A DNA stretch of 64,000 nucleotides from Oscillatoriaceae cyanobacterium M7585_C2015_266 (GTDB lineage Bacteria; Cyanobacteriota; Cyanobacteriia; Cyanobacteriales; Oscillatoriaceae). Numbering within the stretch: position 1 is the stretch's first letter; each line of letters starts with the position of its first letter. The stretch covers positions 124,001 to 188,000 of the forward strand of contig DVEG01000003.1 of the NCBI GenBank assembly GCA_015295835.1, in the 5' to 3' direction. Positions 44,627 through 54,814 of the stretch are shown piece after piece. The translations under genes were made by a program, and so were the position numbers. The notes under the pieces were generated by a model. It made no database searches and was not told the origin of the DNA. It worked only from the letters and a program-made list of their open reading frames with translations.

Positions 44627-45235
44627 TTAATGACCTTGCCACCGACTGATAGGAACACAATCGATATCCAGCTGATCTAGGGCGCGAGCCACCACAAAGT
44701 CCACCAAATCTTCTATGGTTTGAGGGTTGTGATACCAAGCGGGAATTGCCGGCACGATTCTAGCTCCTGCTTCTGCCAGCGCCGTCAAGTTGCGCAGGTG
44801 AATCAAACTAAAAGGAGTTTCGCGGGGCACCAATACCAGTTTACGTCCTTCTTTTAGTTGAACATCTGCAGCGCGTTCCAGCAAGTCGGAACTGAAACCA
44901 GAAGCCAATTTAGCCACAGTTGACATACTGCATGGTATAATGAGCATTCCCAAAGTGCGGAAGGAGCCGCTGGCAATATTGGCTCCGACATCCTGCCAAG
45001 GGTGGCACCGCAACTTACCTGTAGTAATGCCGCCGGCTTGTTGGCGCCAGAATTTTTCTTGCAGCGTCGGCTCAGCGGGCATACGGATATTTTGCTCGGC
45101 TTGCCAAACCATATAAGTAGATTTAGAAGCGACGAGTTCAATGCTGTAGTCTGCTTCTAGCAAGAATTTAATGGCGCGCGAGGCTAAGATGAGGCCGGAT
45201 GCCCCTGAGACGCCTAAGATCAGGGGACGTGTCAT
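44627..45235 (-). CDS. ubiX: Flavin prenyltransferase UbiX
   Basis: 202 residues. It starts RPLILGVSGASGLILASRAIKFL, the FMN-binding GVSGASG loop. It continues with ASGSFRTLGMLIIPCSMSTVAKLASG and RKLVLVPRETPFSLIHLRNLTALAEAGARIVPAIPAWY, all diagnostic of UbiX/Pad1. It makes prenylated FMN for UbiD-type decarboxylases, here likely in plastoquinone synthesis. It sits between the RNB exoribonuclease and LapA genes, all on the minus strand. Confidence 0.95.
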   Translation of the reverse strand: MTRPLILGVSGASGLILASRAIKFLLEADYSIELVASKSTYMVWQAEQNIRMPAEPTLQEKFWRQQAGGITTGKLRCHPWQDVGANIASGSFRTLGMLIIPCSMSTVAKLASGFSSDLLERAADVQLKEGRKLVLVPRETPFSLIHLRNLTALAEAGARIVPAIPAWYHNPQTIEDLVDFVVARALDQLDIDCVPISRWQGH

Positions 45236-45320
45236 GTGCTAAAAGTCCTTTTTGTGTCTTATATGCAGCAGTAAGCCACCAAAAGTGACTTACTCCCATT
45301 AGATTGCTATCTCATTTGCT

Positions 45321-47663
45321 TCAATCTTCTAGATAAGGGCTGAAGGAAGAAGAAGGAGACAAAAGAGGAGGGAGAACATCATCATCGCCATTAGTAGCTT
45401 CGCTGCCGCCACCGACAGCAACGAGATCAATTTGTTGACGGTAGTAATCGACACTTTTGACTTGGACTTCTACCCTGTCGCCGAGGCGATATTGCTTACG
45501 GTTTTTGCGCCCGACTAAAGTTTGCTGACGGGAGCGGTACTCGTACCAGTCATCTTTGAGGGAAGAAACGTGGACAAGCCCTTCGACGAGTAGTTCTTCG
45601 ATTTCTACGAAGAAGCCGTAGGATTGGACGCCGGTAATCAGTCCAGAAAAAGTTTCTCCGGTGCGTTCTTTCATGGCGCCGGCTTTTTTCAGCCCTTCGA
45701 GATCATCTTCTGCTTCTTGGGCGACTCGTTCCCGCTCGCTTAAATGACTGACTATTGCAGTTAGTTGTTCTTCGAGTTCGTGCTGCACTTCTGGCGGCAG
45801 AACATTCCAGTTAATTTGCCCGTGTGAGCTGCTGTGACGTAGGTTAACGCTTTCTTTGGCACGGCTGGTGCGGCGCTCGCGCCCGTATTCAAATATTGCG
45901 TGCAAGACGCGTTGAATTAGCAAATCTGCATAGCGCTGTACAGGGGAGGTGCAGTGGGTATAGCCCGTCTCCAAAGCCAGACCAAAATGCGGTCCAGGGG
46001 TAGTACTGTAAGTTGCTGGTTTTAAAGTTTCTTGCATCAGATAAGTGAGAACGCGCTCTGAAGGGGTGCCAGCGAATTGTTGGGTAAAGCGCTGGTAATC
46101 TTGGGGGCGGACTTCTTCTGGGTTTTCTAACTCCAAGTTTACTCCCAGATTAGCGGCTAGTTTGAGGAATTCTTCCACGTCATCCATATCTGGTTTCGGC
46201 TGAATCCGATAGATGGCTGGTACGGAAAGTGCTCGCAAGTGAGCGGCGACGAGTTGATTAGCGAGGATGATGCATTCTGTAAGCATAGCGTGAGCGCGAT
46301 TGGGGGGGGTTGCCACTGTCATTCCTAAATCCCCTTCGTCGTCGAATGGGCACAGAGGAATGCCATAATGGCTTTTTGGCAGGTTTAGTTGCGGCGCTCC
46401 TCGTTCCAGGCGTTTGGCTTTTAAGGTTTCAGCGAGCGCTGCCATTTGTTCAAGTAGGGGACTAAGTGCAGAATCTTCTGCTCGCTCTAGAATTGCTTCA
46501 GCTTCTTCGACACTAAGCTGGTGGTCAACTTTGATCACAGACGGTTGTATTTCGTATTCCAATATTTGCCCAGAGGCGTTTAGAGTTACGAGTACCGAAA
46601 TTGCCAATCTTTCTTCACCTGGAAGCAGGGAACAGCGATTTGCACTCAGGGCTTCTGGTAGCATTGGGATTGTTGTTTCTCCCAGAAATATTGCATTGCC
46701 GCGCTTGCGGGCTTCTCTATCGAAGACTTCGTCAGCTGTGACGTAAGCGGTGACGTCGGAAATGTGAATTCCTAAGCGCCATTTTGAGCCGCGTTGTTTT
46801 TCCAGGGTTAGGGCGTGTTCGATACAGGGTTCTAGACTTATATCTGCGTCGATATCTTCTTTAGAAGAAAGGGTTTTGAAACTTGACTGGGTAGCGATCG
46901 CAATTGTCAATAGTTTGCGCAGATCCAGTCTTGTTTTCATGTCTGTTTTGCGCAACTGTTTAGACAAGTTTTTGAGGGCTTTTTGTACTGATTCCGGGAA
47001 GTTGCGAGGCAAGTCGTGCTTGCAGCAAACGATATCCAGGTCGTTTGCTTGTTCAGCATCGCTGCCCAATATCTGGACTACTCGCCCCAGGGGTGGATTT
47101 GATCCCAATGGGTAGCGCAATATTTCCACATGCACTAGCGAATCTACTGCCTCTTCTAGCTTGCTCCCATTTGGCAGCACGTCTATTTCAAATAATAGTC
47201 TGTCATCTAGTGGTAATGCTTTATATCCTGATGGACTTTCTTTTAAACGAGCTAAAACACTAGGATTAGCTCGCTCTAGAATCAGTTTCACCTCTCCTTC
47301 TGGGGAGCGGCGGCGGCTGCCTTCTTTGGTGATTTTGACTAAGACGCGATCGCCATTCCAAGCCGAACTGAGATTGCATTCTCGGATGTAAATATCCTCT
47401 GCTCCTTCCTTTTCTTGAATCGCAAAACAAAATCCTTTGCTTGAGCAGCGGAGTTTAGCTTCAACCAATCCTTCTTCAAACACCCGGCGATATTTACCGC
47501 GTTCTTTAACTAAAATGCCAATTCTCTCCAAAGCGTCTAAGACAATTTGCAATTTGCGCTGGCTGGCATTGTCATTACAACCCAGTTTCTTCTCCAAGAC
47601 TTTTGGCGCAACCAATTTGTCTTCTGTGAAGTTGGCAAGCAGTGTAGCGATTGAAAATTCCAT
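45321..47663 (-). CDS. RNase R/RNase II family exoribonuclease
   Basis: 780 residues from ATG 47663. The frame is open to 47711, but MEFSIATLLANF is the more natural start. N-terminal winged helix/cold-shock region (about 1-200), RNB catalytic domain (about 265-610) with RLGIHISDVTAYV, LSANRCSLLPGEERLA and YTHCTSPVQRYADLLIQR, and a C-terminal S1 domain (about 690-760; ETFSGLITGVQSYGFFVEIEELLVEGLVHVSSL). It degrades RNA 3' to 5'. It may correspond to the gene called zam in Synechocystis, but I am not certain enough to use the symbol. Followed by ubiX. Confidence 0.92.
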   Translation of the reverse strand: MEFSIATLLANFTEDKLVAPKVLEKKLGCNDNASQRKLQIVLDALERIGILVKERGKYRRVFEEGLVEAKLRCSSKGFCFAIQEKEGAEDIYIRECNLSSAWNGDRVLVKITKEGSRRRSPEGEVKLILERANPSVLARLKESPSGYKALPLDDRLLFEIDVLPNGSKLEEAVDSLVHVEILRYPLGSNPPLGRVVQILGSDAEQANDLDIVCCKHDLPRNFPESVQKALKNLSKQLRKTDMKTRLDLRKLLTIAIATQSSFKTLSSKEDIDADISLEPCIEHALTLEKQRGSKWRLGIHISDVTAYVTADEVFDREARKRGNAIFLGETTIPMLPEALSANRCSLLPGEERLAISVLVTLNASGQILEYEIQPSVIKVDHQLSVEEAEAILERAEDSALSPLLEQMAALAETLKAKRLERGAPQLNLPKSHYGIPLCPFDDEGDLGMTVATPPNRAHAMLTECIILANQLVAAHLRALSVPAIYRIQPKPDMDDVEEFLKLAANLGVNLELENPEEVRPQDYQRFTQQFAGTPSERVLTYLMQETLKPATYSTTPGPHFGLALETGYTHCTSPVQRYADLLIQRVLHAIFEYGRERRTSRAKESVNLRHSSSHGQINWNVLPPEVQHELEEQLTAIVSHLSERERVAQEAEDDLEGLKKAGAMKERTGETFSGLITGVQSYGFFVEIEELLVEGLVHVSSLKDDWYEYRSRQQTLVGRKNRKQYRLGDRVEVQVKSVDYYRQQIDLVAVGGGSEATNGDDDVLPPLLSPSSSFSPYLED

Positions 47664-48221
47664 GTAGCGCTTAATCCTTATTATTTCACTTTGATTCTTT
47701 TCCCGACGCAATCATTAAGTGCCTAAGCTGTCAGTTTGGTGCGACAATCGATGTTGCTAGAAAGTAGAACGTATATTTTTTACCTCTCTACTTTCACTTC
47801 TCGAACAGCGCGCCAGTCTGACTGCCGGCTGGCGCTGCGGTGCGTTTCTGCGCTCTGAGGAGCTTAGTTGTAGCGCCTGCGCTTTGCGCGCAACCTTGCA
47901 GTCTTGCGTGGGGTACATGGCAGCGGGTGGAGCGGCTCCATGCCGCGCCAGTGTAATCTTTTATTTTATTTATTTTAGTTTCAGTGCGCTCTCCTCGTCA
48001 CATCATTTTTTTAGTAAAATATACATTAATCTAGAAGAAAAGTACCCAGTGATAGTATTAAGCGCTCTTTCTCTGGAAAAGGATTTCTCCTACTCCAGCC
48101 CCTACCTTAAGAGGGCAACAGCAACAGGTAAAGGAGAAAATCTCTGCAAGCAAATAGTTTTTAAACACAAGCGCGCCCTGATCATATTCATCTATCCTAT
48201 AAACTTAATTTTGGAAATGCC
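47664..48221. other. Divergent intergenic region with a GC-rich structured island
   Basis: 558 bp. Positions 47807-47952 are conspicuously GC-rich against AT-rich flanks and contain a 7-bp stem GCGCCAG/CTGGCGC (47810-47816 with 47829-47835), a GCGC/GCGC hairpin near 47880-47890 and a GGAG/CTCC hairpin near 47929-47939. No reading frame in it is convincing. It may be a repeat element or RNA. Confidence 0.45.
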
Positions 48222-49118
48222 ATGTTTTCTCAATTTCGCAACCGTTATCCCACAGGCAGCTTAACTGCCGAACTAGTTACCATTTATGAAGGCAAATATA
48301 TCGTTCGCGCCTTGGTTGAAATTGAGGGAACTGTTAAGGCTTCAGCTCTGGCGGCAGCAGAAACTGTAGAAAAAGCTGAAGATCTCGCCCGCAGCCGAGT
48401 ACTGGCTCTGTTGGAACTCTCCTCTGCACCAGAGGAGGCTTCCCCTCCTCGGACTAATTTTCAGCAAGTGGGTTCGTCGGCAGCAAAAACTTTTGTCTCT
48501 TCTTACCCTAGCACTTTGTCTGCAGAAACACCCTCCACTTGCGGGCAAATTTCCACAACTCCTACTAACTCGCCAACTTACTCTACTCCATCTTACCTAA
48601 CCTCTCACGAGGATTGGTTATCCTCTGGCGAAAATTCCTCTATCTGGGAAAACTATTCCCAGCCAAATACTGACTGGGAAACTCCGCCTTTTACGCAGGA
48701 ATCGCCTACAAGCGATCACCTCAAAACTCACCTCCTCCCTGACTACAGTGCACCACTGCCCTTTGAAGAAGAACCCCCTGTCGCCAATGGTCCACTAGAT
48801 TTGTCGGACGCGTTAATTAAAATCGACGATTTGCTAAAACGCCTAAACTGGAATGATGAAAAAGAACGCGAATACCTTAAGCGTACTTTCAACAAACCCG
48901 GACGCTCTTTCCTCGATCCGCCAGAGGTTGAGCAATTCTTGGAATATCTCAACCTGTTTGTGAATATGCTTGCTGAAGTTAAGCGTTTGGGTTGGAGTCC
49001 AGAGCAGGGAAAAAGTTACCTCCAGGACAATTATAAAAAATCTTCAAGCCGAGATTTAACATTAGAAGAGTTGCGGGATTTTGTTCAATACCTGAAATCT
49101 CAACAGTCACCAAAATAA
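48222..49118 (+). CDS. Conserved cyanobacterial hypothetical protein
   Basis: 298 residues. A globular N-terminus (about 1-70; MFSQFRNRYPTGSLTAELVTI) leads to a Ser/Thr/Pro-rich disordered linker (about 70-190). A helical C-terminal part (about 195-298) contains two related segments, LLKRLNWNDEKEREYLKRTF and EVKRLGWSPEQGKSYLQDNY. These look like a duplicated short helical motif resembling SHOCT-like or tRNA-ligase-adjacent helical repeats; I do not assign it. Soluble, no signal peptide. Function unknown. Confidence 0.7.
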   Translation: MFSQFRNRYPTGSLTAELVTIYEGKYIVRALVEIEGTVKASALAAAETVEKAEDLARSRVLALLELSSAPEEASPPRTNFQQVGSSAAKTFVSSYPSTLSAETPSTCGQISTTPTNSPTYSTPSYLTSHEDWLSSGENSSIWENYSQPNTDWETPPFTQESPTSDHLKTHLLPDYSAPLPFEEEPPVANGPLDLSDALIKIDDLLKRLNWNDEKEREYLKRTFNKPGRSFLDPPEVEQFLEYLNLFVNMLAEVKRLGWSPEQGKSYLQDNYKKSSSRDLTLEELRDFVQYLKSQQSPK

Positions 49119-49242
49119 GCTCAGGAAAAAATAAAAAAAAAGGTAGAGACTTGCTTAATTATGTCTCTACCAGTGCAAAATACAGCAGCTATTGACGCGA
49201 TTTTTCACCGCCACTGACTGCTGACTGCAAATAGCGGCAGTA

Positions 49243-49848
49243 TTAAGCTACGGCAACAGGACGCTTTGCGGAAGCTCGCCGATCAATTACCTGATCAATG
49301 AGTCCGTAGTTTTTCGCTTCCTCTGCCGACATGAAGAAATCGCGTTCTGTATCTTCAGCAATTTTCTCTAAAGGCTGACCAGTATGGGCTGCTAAGTATT
49401 CGTTCAGACGTCGTTTGTGATACAATATCTCTTTGGCCTGAATTTCAATATCCGTCGCCTGCCCTTGTGCTCCGCCTAGGGGTTGGTGAATCATAATTCG
49501 AGAATGCGGCAAACTCATGCGCTTGCCTTTTGCCCCGGCGCTTAGTAGGAAAGCACCCATACTGGCAGCTAGCCCGACGCAAATTGTCGATACATCCGGG
49601 CGAATGTGGTTCATGGTGTCGAAAATTCCCATCCCTGCTGTCACAGAGCCACCAGGAGAGTTGATGTATAGGTAAATGTCTTTTTCTGGATCCTCAGCTT
49701 CGAGAAATAGTAATTGAGCGACTATCAAATTGGCCACATCGGAATCAATGGCTTGTCCCAGAAAAATTATGCGCTCGCGCAGGAGACGAGAGTATATGTC
49801 GAAAGCGCGTTCACCGCGACCGGATTGTTCGATAACTATAGGAATCAT
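49243..49848 (-). CDS. clpP: ATP-dependent Clp protease proteolytic subunit
   Basis: 201 residues from ATG 49848 ([20 protein letters not shown]), the usual cyanobacterial start. An in-frame GTG at 49869 would add seven residues without a better ribosome site. Catalytic Ser96 (GLAASMGAF), His121 (MIHQPLGG) and the late Asp ([15 protein letters not shown]) form the triad. The protein forms the tetradecameric chamber working with ClpC/ClpX. Cyanobacteria usually have three ClpP and one ClpR; this copy has all active-site residues, so it is a ClpP. Confidence 0.95.
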   Translation of the reverse strand: MIPIVIEQSGRGERAFDIYSRLLRERIIFLGQAIDSDVANLIVAQLLFLEAEDPEKDIYLYINSPGGSVTAGMGIFDTMNHIRPDVSTICVGLAASMGAFLLSAGAKGKRMSLPHSRIMIHQPLGGAQGQATDIEIQAKEILYHKRRLNEYLAAHTGQPLEKIAEDTERDFFMSAEEAKNYGLIDQVIDRRASAKRPVAVA

Positions 49849-50006
49849 GCTTGGGCTGCCTATTGACACGATTTTTTATTTATTATCACTGATGCACAGG
49901 GCGAGCGGGCAGGGAATTTTTCTTTCTCGCTAAAAACAATGGCGATCGCATCTGTAGTTGCGCTAGCAAGTAGGCTCAGCCGAGAAAAAAACCCTCCTCA
50001 ACTTTC

Positions 50007-51110
50007 CTATATTACTTTTTTGTCTGTTACGCAATTAATTTTTGTTGCATCAGGCTGACGAGCGATCGCCCACAGACGCTCAAACTCATCTAAATATCTT
50101 GCTGCTATATCATAATTATCAATAATTAACGCATTTTCATTATTATTTTTATCAGCATTACTTGAAAAATTATACGAGCCCGTGATAACAATACGTTTGT
50201 CAATTACAAACACTTTGTGATGCAAATTTGCTGGATTGCTATCTTGCCGCACTGGCACACCCGCACAAAACAGCATTGGCAATTCGCTATACTGATTATC
50301 ACTCCCCCTTTTTTCAAAAATTCCCTTTACATCTACTCCTGCTTTAGCACGACTGGCAACCGCGGTGCCAAGGTTGTCGTCGGTAAAAGAAAAAGTCATA
50401 AATCGAATATTGCTTTTAGCGCTTTCTATGACGGGTAGCAAATGACTGGCTACATTATCTTCTGGCGAAAATAAAACTTGTATAGGAGTTCCTCTAACTG
50501 TTACTTTTTGAGATTCTACAGTTGACGGTGTAGAAGTATCGAACTTTCCATCCCACCTTTCTTGAAATTGTTTTTCAAAAATCCTGGCAAGTTCTGGAGA
50601 TTTGATTATAATGACATTATTATTGTTTTTTAATATATCATTTAAAGTGAGATTAGTAGAACCAGTCCAAACAATCTGACTGTCAAAAATAAGATACTTA
50701 TCGTGCATCAAAGCAGCTCTGTTGTCGGCTTTGATGGGTATGCCAGCTTGCTCCAATTCGGCAAGCTGCCCTCTATCCTTTTGTTTATCTGCTAACAGCC
50801 CGTGTTCGTCATCCGTTATCCATTTTACATCGACTCCCTGTTTTTTTGCGGCAATTAGGGCGTCGGCTACTGGTGAGAGATTGAATTCAAAGGCAGCAAT
50901 GTGAATACTGCGTTTGCTATTTTTAATATAAGAAATTAAAGATTGCACGATGGTGTTTTTATTTTGCCCTGGTTCGGTAAAGTAAACTTGCCACCATGGT
51001 TTTTCCAATAAACCACAGCTGCTCAAACCCCAGAGAAGTGTTACTGTTAGCAAAGCGAGCGCTACTATTTTACTGAAATTGTTTATTTTTTCTGTTTTTT
51101 TCAAAAACAT
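50007..51110 (-). CDS. PLD-like (HKD) lipoprotein
   Basis: 367 residues. A hydrophobic leader with lipobox LSSC (Cys32) predicts a lipoprotein. Two phospholipase D-type motifs are present: HDKYLIFDSQ...GSTNLT (near 140) and HHKVFVIDKR...GSYNFS (near 295), followed by NNNENALI. Paired HxK motifs of this sort occur in bacterial endonucleases (Nuc/BfiI-like) and phospholipases. Size and spacing suit a Nuc-type dimer fused in one chain. Location outside the cytoplasmic membrane suggests degradation of extracellular DNA or lipid. Substrate uncertain. Confidence 0.88.
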   Translation of the reverse strand: MFLKKTEKINNFSKIVALALLTVTLLWGLSSCGLLEKPWWQVYFTEPGQNKNTIVQSLISYIKNSKRSIHIAAFEFNLSPVADALIAAKKQGVDVKWITDDEHGLLADKQKDRGQLAELEQAGIPIKADNRAALMHDKYLIFDSQIVWTGSTNLTLNDILKNNNNVIIIKSPELARIFEKQFQERWDGKFDTSTPSTVESQKVTVRGTPIQVLFSPEDNVASHLLPVIESAKSNIRFMTFSFTDDNLGTAVASRAKAGVDVKGIFEKRGSDNQYSELPMLFCAGVPVRQDSNPANLHHKVFVIDKRIVITGSYNFSSNADKNNNENALIIDNYDIAARYLDEFERLWAIARQPDATKINCVTDKKVI

Positions 51111-51155
51111 AATAAATCTGAAAATATAAATATTATTAAACTCTGGACGCTTATT

Positions 51156-51605
51156 TTAACAGTAGGTTTTTCCGTAAGTACCTTCCACAAGCGAGCGCAG
51201 CTTAATAATCCACTCAGAAGGATTATTAGAGAATGATTCTCGCAAAAAAGCTTGCTGCTGTTCTCGGCTGGGGGGTTGAAAATTAGGGTAAATTAATTCT
51301 GCTAGATAGAGAATTTCCTCTAGAGCAGATGCTTTGTCTGGAGAGTTAATTTTTCCCTCTAAATTGCTTATCCAGTGGTTGACTTGGCGCATCAACCGAC
51401 GGGCATTACCCAGTCTGAGGAGAGTGAAACTATCAGCAGTGGGCTCATCCATGCTGCTAGTTTGCGACACAATTAGTTCGGCGAGCGCGCTGCCCCACTT
51501 TATCAAAGTGTCGGCAGCAGCGTCATCAAGTTCTGATGTCAAGGTTTCATCATCTAGGAGGCTTTCAACCGCCTGATTTATCCGTACTGTGAGGGCGTCT
51601 GTCAT
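51156..51605 (-). CDS. Conserved hypothetical protein
   Basis: 149 residues, acidic and helical, starting MTDALTVRINQAVESLLDDE. No signal peptide, membrane span or catalytic motif. Sequence such as LGNARRLMRQVNHWISNLEG suggests a helical-bundle protein, probably cyanobacteria-specific. It lies upstream of the PLD-like lipoprotein gene in the same direction (45 bp gap), so they may share a promoter, which must lie before 51605. Confidence 0.7.
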   Translation of the reverse strand: MTDALTVRINQAVESLLDDETLTSELDDAAADTLIKWGSALAELIVSQTSSMDEPTADSFTLLRLGNARRLMRQVNHWISNLEGKINSPDKASALEEILYLAELIYPNFQPPSREQQQAFLRESFSNNPSEWIIKLRSLVEGTYGKTYC

Positions 51606-51950
51606 GAAAATGTGGCCAAAATTTGACAGTTATTTGTCGCTAACCTCTAAGAGGCTGTGGTAAAATTTTAAAATATAGATTTGATATTTTAAACAGGAGG
51701 TAAACGCGGACACTCTTTTTTTAGAGGCGAGTGCAGAAATTACCAGGAGCAAAAATTTCATGCAATTTTAAATAAAAATAAAATTGGCACGGGAAGAAAA
51801 ACACATCCATTCTGAGTGGCAAAAAGTAGAGCGCAGATTTTGTCAAGTCCCAAAAACAAGAAAAATTCCAGTGCGGTAGACTATAATATGTTCCATTAAA
51901 TTTCGCTGCCGTAAAACGCTACCATTATTTAAGTCATATTTGATTAGAGT
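51606..51950. other. Divergent promoter region before the M16 peptidase pair
   Basis: 345 bp between divergent genes, AT-rich, no supported gene or clear hairpin. Confidence 0.35.
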
Positions 51951-53231
51951 TTGAAAAACCAAACCTTGCCTAAAGTGCAGACTGGATCAGGGTTTCCAGC
52001 GAAAATTATTAAGTTGGAAAACGGACTAACAGTTATCCACCAACAAATAGTGGCCACACCAGTTGCCGTCGTAGATGTGTGGGTGAGAGCTGGCGCGTCG
52101 CGAGAGCCAGATATTTGGTCTGGCATGGCGCACTTTTTAGAACACATGATTTTCAAAGGTACGGAAAAGCAAGCTCCGGGCATGTTTGACCAAATTATTG
52201 AAAATCTCGGTGGAATGACTAATGCTGCTACCAGCCACGATTACGCTCATTTTTTCATCACGACGGCAGCGCAATACTTAGAACAGAGTTTGCCCCCGTT
52301 AGCAGACTTGCTATTGCATCCGATTATTCCAGAAGATGAATTCTTGCGGGAGCGAGACGTTGTAATCGAAGAAATCCGCCAAGCGGCAGACAATCCAGAC
52401 TGGGTAGCTTTTCAAGCTCTGATAGAAATTGTATATCAGCAACACCCCTACGGACGCCCCGTACTGGGAACAGAGAAGTCTCTAATGCGGCGAGCGCCTA
52501 AAGAAATGCGACGCTTTCACGCCTGCTACTACCAGCCGGAAAATATGACAGTAGTGATTGTGGGAAATATAGAGCGGGAGAAAGCAATTTCGCTGGTAAG
52601 CGAAGCTTTTGACAGCTTTCCAGTTCCCGATTTTTGTCCCGAGTTGAAAATAGAAGCAGAACCGCCGATGATCGAGGTGCGTCGGCGAGAACTCTGTCTA
52701 CCCAGGTTAGAATTGGCACGGCTGATGATGGCATGGGTGGGACCTGGCGTGGAGCAGTTGTCAGACGCCTATGGGTTAGATTTGCTGTCGGTGTTGTTGG
52801 CAGAGGGGCGCTCTTCCCGATTGGTGAGGGAATTGCGAGAAGAGCGCAAATGGGTGCAAAACATTAGTTGTAATTTTTCACTACAGCAGGAATCGAGTTT
52901 GTTTACAATTAGTGCCTGGTTGGAACCGCAATACCTGAAAGCGGTTGAGGAGCTGATTTGCGATCGCCTTTTGGCGCTGCAAGTTACTCCTGTCAGTGAG
53001 GCGGAAATCTCTCGCTGTAAGCGTTTGCTTTGCAATGACTATGCTTTTTCTACGGAAACACCGAGTCAACTTGCGGGTTTATACGGATACTATCATACGA
53101 TTGCTTCTGCTGAAATGGCTGTCATCTACCCGGAAAAAATAATGTCTTTTCAGTCTGAAGACTTGCAAAGGATTGCTTCTCAATACCTTTCTCCTCACTA
53201 TTATGCTGTTGTAAGCCTTAAGCCGATATAG
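51951..53231 (+). CDS. M16-family zinc metallopeptidase, catalytic member
   Basis: 426 residues if the TTG at 51951 is used. No ATG lies near the family N-terminus and no strong ribosome site is present, so the exact start is uncertain. The inverted zinc motif HFLEH is at 61-65, with the third ligand expected in REDRVVIEE-like RERDVVIEEIRQ (about 135-146). The second half is the non-catalytic M16 C domain with SRLVRELREERKWVQNI. It degrades peptides, working with the inactive partner encoded next. Confidence 0.92.
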   Translation: MKNQTLPKVQTGSGFPAKIIKLENGLTVIHQQIVATPVAVVDVWVRAGASREPDIWSGMAHFLEHMIFKGTEKQAPGMFDQIIENLGGMTNAATSHDYAHFFITTAAQYLEQSLPPLADLLLHPIIPEDEFLRERDVVIEEIRQAADNPDWVAFQALIEIVYQQHPYGRPVLGTEKSLMRRAPKEMRRFHACYYQPENMTVVIVGNIEREKAISLVSEAFDSFPVPDFCPELKIEAEPPMIEVRRRELCLPRLELARLMMAWVGPGVEQLSDAYGLDLLSVLLAEGRSSRLVRELREERKWVQNISCNFSLQQESSLFTISAWLEPQYLKAVEELICDRLLALQVTPVSEAEISRCKRLLCNDYAFSTETPSQLAGLYGYYHTIASAEMAVIYPEKIMSFQSEDLQRIASQYLSPHYYAVVSLKPI

Positions 53232-53396
53232 TCTTTTTGAGTAAAGCGCAGGCGTATAGATTAATTTTAGAGGTGCCTATAGGTACTCTAAAAGTTATGT
53301 TTGAGCAAGGCTTTTTACCTCTGCAAAGGAATGCACTCCCGTAGAGGTAATTTTCCCAAGCCGATTGTATGAGGAGAAACAAAAGGAAAAAATATT

Positions 53397-54716
53397 GTGG
53401 TAAATCGAAAGTTAACACAATCCCTGCCAAATCGGACTGTCCACCGCACTGTACTGGAAAATGGTATAGTTGCGATCGCTGTAGAAAATCCAGCCGCTGA
53501 CATTATTGCTGCTCGTATTTTCGTGCGAGCCGGAAGCATTTGGGAACCTTCCCATCAGGCAGGTTTGGCTCACTTGCTAGCAGCAGTGATAACGAAGGGA
53601 ACCGAAAATCTTTCTTCCCTAGAAATTGCTGAGCGGGTGGAGTCGGTAGGTGCTTCTCTAGGAGCAGATGCCGCCGCTGATTATTTCTTATTGAGCTTAA
53701 AAACTGTGTCGGCTGACTTTGCTAATTTGCTAAAACTCTGCGGCGAATTGCTGCGCAATCCTACTTTTCCGGAATCTGAGGTAGAATTAGAACGCCGCCT
53801 CACCCTACAAGCGATTCGTTCCCAGCAGGAACAGCCTTTTGCGATCGCTTTTGAGCAACTGCGGTTAAGCATGTATAAACATCACCCCTATCGCAATTCT
53901 AGTCTGGGAACGGAAGAATCTGTCTATAAACTGTGTGGCGATGATTTGCGCCAATTCCACCGCACCTATTTCCGCCCCGACAATATTGTTATCAGTCTCG
54001 CTGGGCGGATTGCCCCAGACGAGGCTTTCGAACTAGTGAACCTAGTTTTTGGCGACTGGCAAAAGCCGCCGACTCCTATTCCTGCTCTCAAGCTGCCGGA
54101 ATGTGTTCCTACTCCCGGCATAACATGTGTGCCCCAAGATTCGCAGCAGTCTATTATTATGCTTGGTTATCTTGCTGCTAAGGTGACAGGCAATTTTCCT
54201 TCTCACCAACCAAGCGATTATGCTGTTCTTAAACTCCTTAATTCTTATCTTGGCAATGGGCTCTCCAGCCGTCTGTTTGTAGAATTGCGGGAAAAACGCG
54301 GCTTGGCTTATGAAGTTTCTGCGCTTTATCCTACTCGTCAAGATACGTCACATTTTGTCGTATATATGGGTACGGCTCCAGAAAATACGGCGATTGCTCT
54401 TGAGGGGCTGAGAACAGAGGTAGAGCGTCTTTGTAATACTTATCTCAGTGGAGACGAATTGCAAGCTGCTAAGAATAAACTGCTTGGGCAGTACGCTCTT
54501 GGCAAACAAACTAATGCTCAACTTGCACAAATCTATGGCTGGTATGAAATTTTAGGACTTGGAATTGAATTTGATGAAATTTTTACTACAGAAGTTTCCG
54601 CTGTGACTGCTGCGCTCGCTCAAGAAACCGCCTGTCGATATTTTATCGAACCTTATATCTCTTTGGTGGGACCTGAAAAAGCTATCAGTCAGTTTTCTGT
54701 TGCTACTACTTATTAG
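53397..54716 (+). CDS. M16-family peptidase-like, inactive partner
   Basis: 439 residues from GTG 53397, with AAGGAAA about 8 bases upstream. The zinc motif expected as HxxEH is replaced by HLLAA (59-63), so the catalytic Glu and second His are missing. The C-terminal domain keeps SSRLFVELREKRGLAYEVSA. Such pairs (one active, one inactive) form heterodimers like mitochondrial processing peptidase or bacterial two-subunit M16 enzymes. It follows the catalytic gene by 165 bp. Confidence 0.92.
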   Translation: MVNRKLTQSLPNRTVHRTVLENGIVAIAVENPAADIIAARIFVRAGSIWEPSHQAGLAHLLAAVITKGTENLSSLEIAERVESVGASLGADAAADYFLLSLKTVSADFANLLKLCGELLRNPTFPESEVELERRLTLQAIRSQQEQPFAIAFEQLRLSMYKHHPYRNSSLGTEESVYKLCGDDLRQFHRTYFRPDNIVISLAGRIAPDEAFELVNLVFGDWQKPPTPIPALKLPECVPTPGITCVPQDSQQSIIMLGYLAAKVTGNFPSHQPSDYAVLKLLNSYLGNGLSSRLFVELREKRGLAYEVSALYPTRQDTSHFVVYMGTAPENTAIALEGLRTEVERLCNTYLSGDELQAAKNKLLGQYALGKQTNAQLAQIYGWYEILGLGIEFDEIFTTEVSAVTAALAQETACRYFIEPYISLVGPEKAISQFSVATTY

Positions 54717-54814
54717 TTTATCTGAATAGTTTTTTGTTTATTTGGATGCAGTTAGTAACTGAGTTGCTTTTAACAATTCAGTTTCCACTGCACCACTCCA
54801 CTTTTTACTTTTTA

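Noticed and set aside
47884-48264. Plus-strand frame of 126 residues before the gene at 48222
   Set aside because: It overlaps the GC-rich island and the next gene's start, with low-complexity translation and no conserved pattern.
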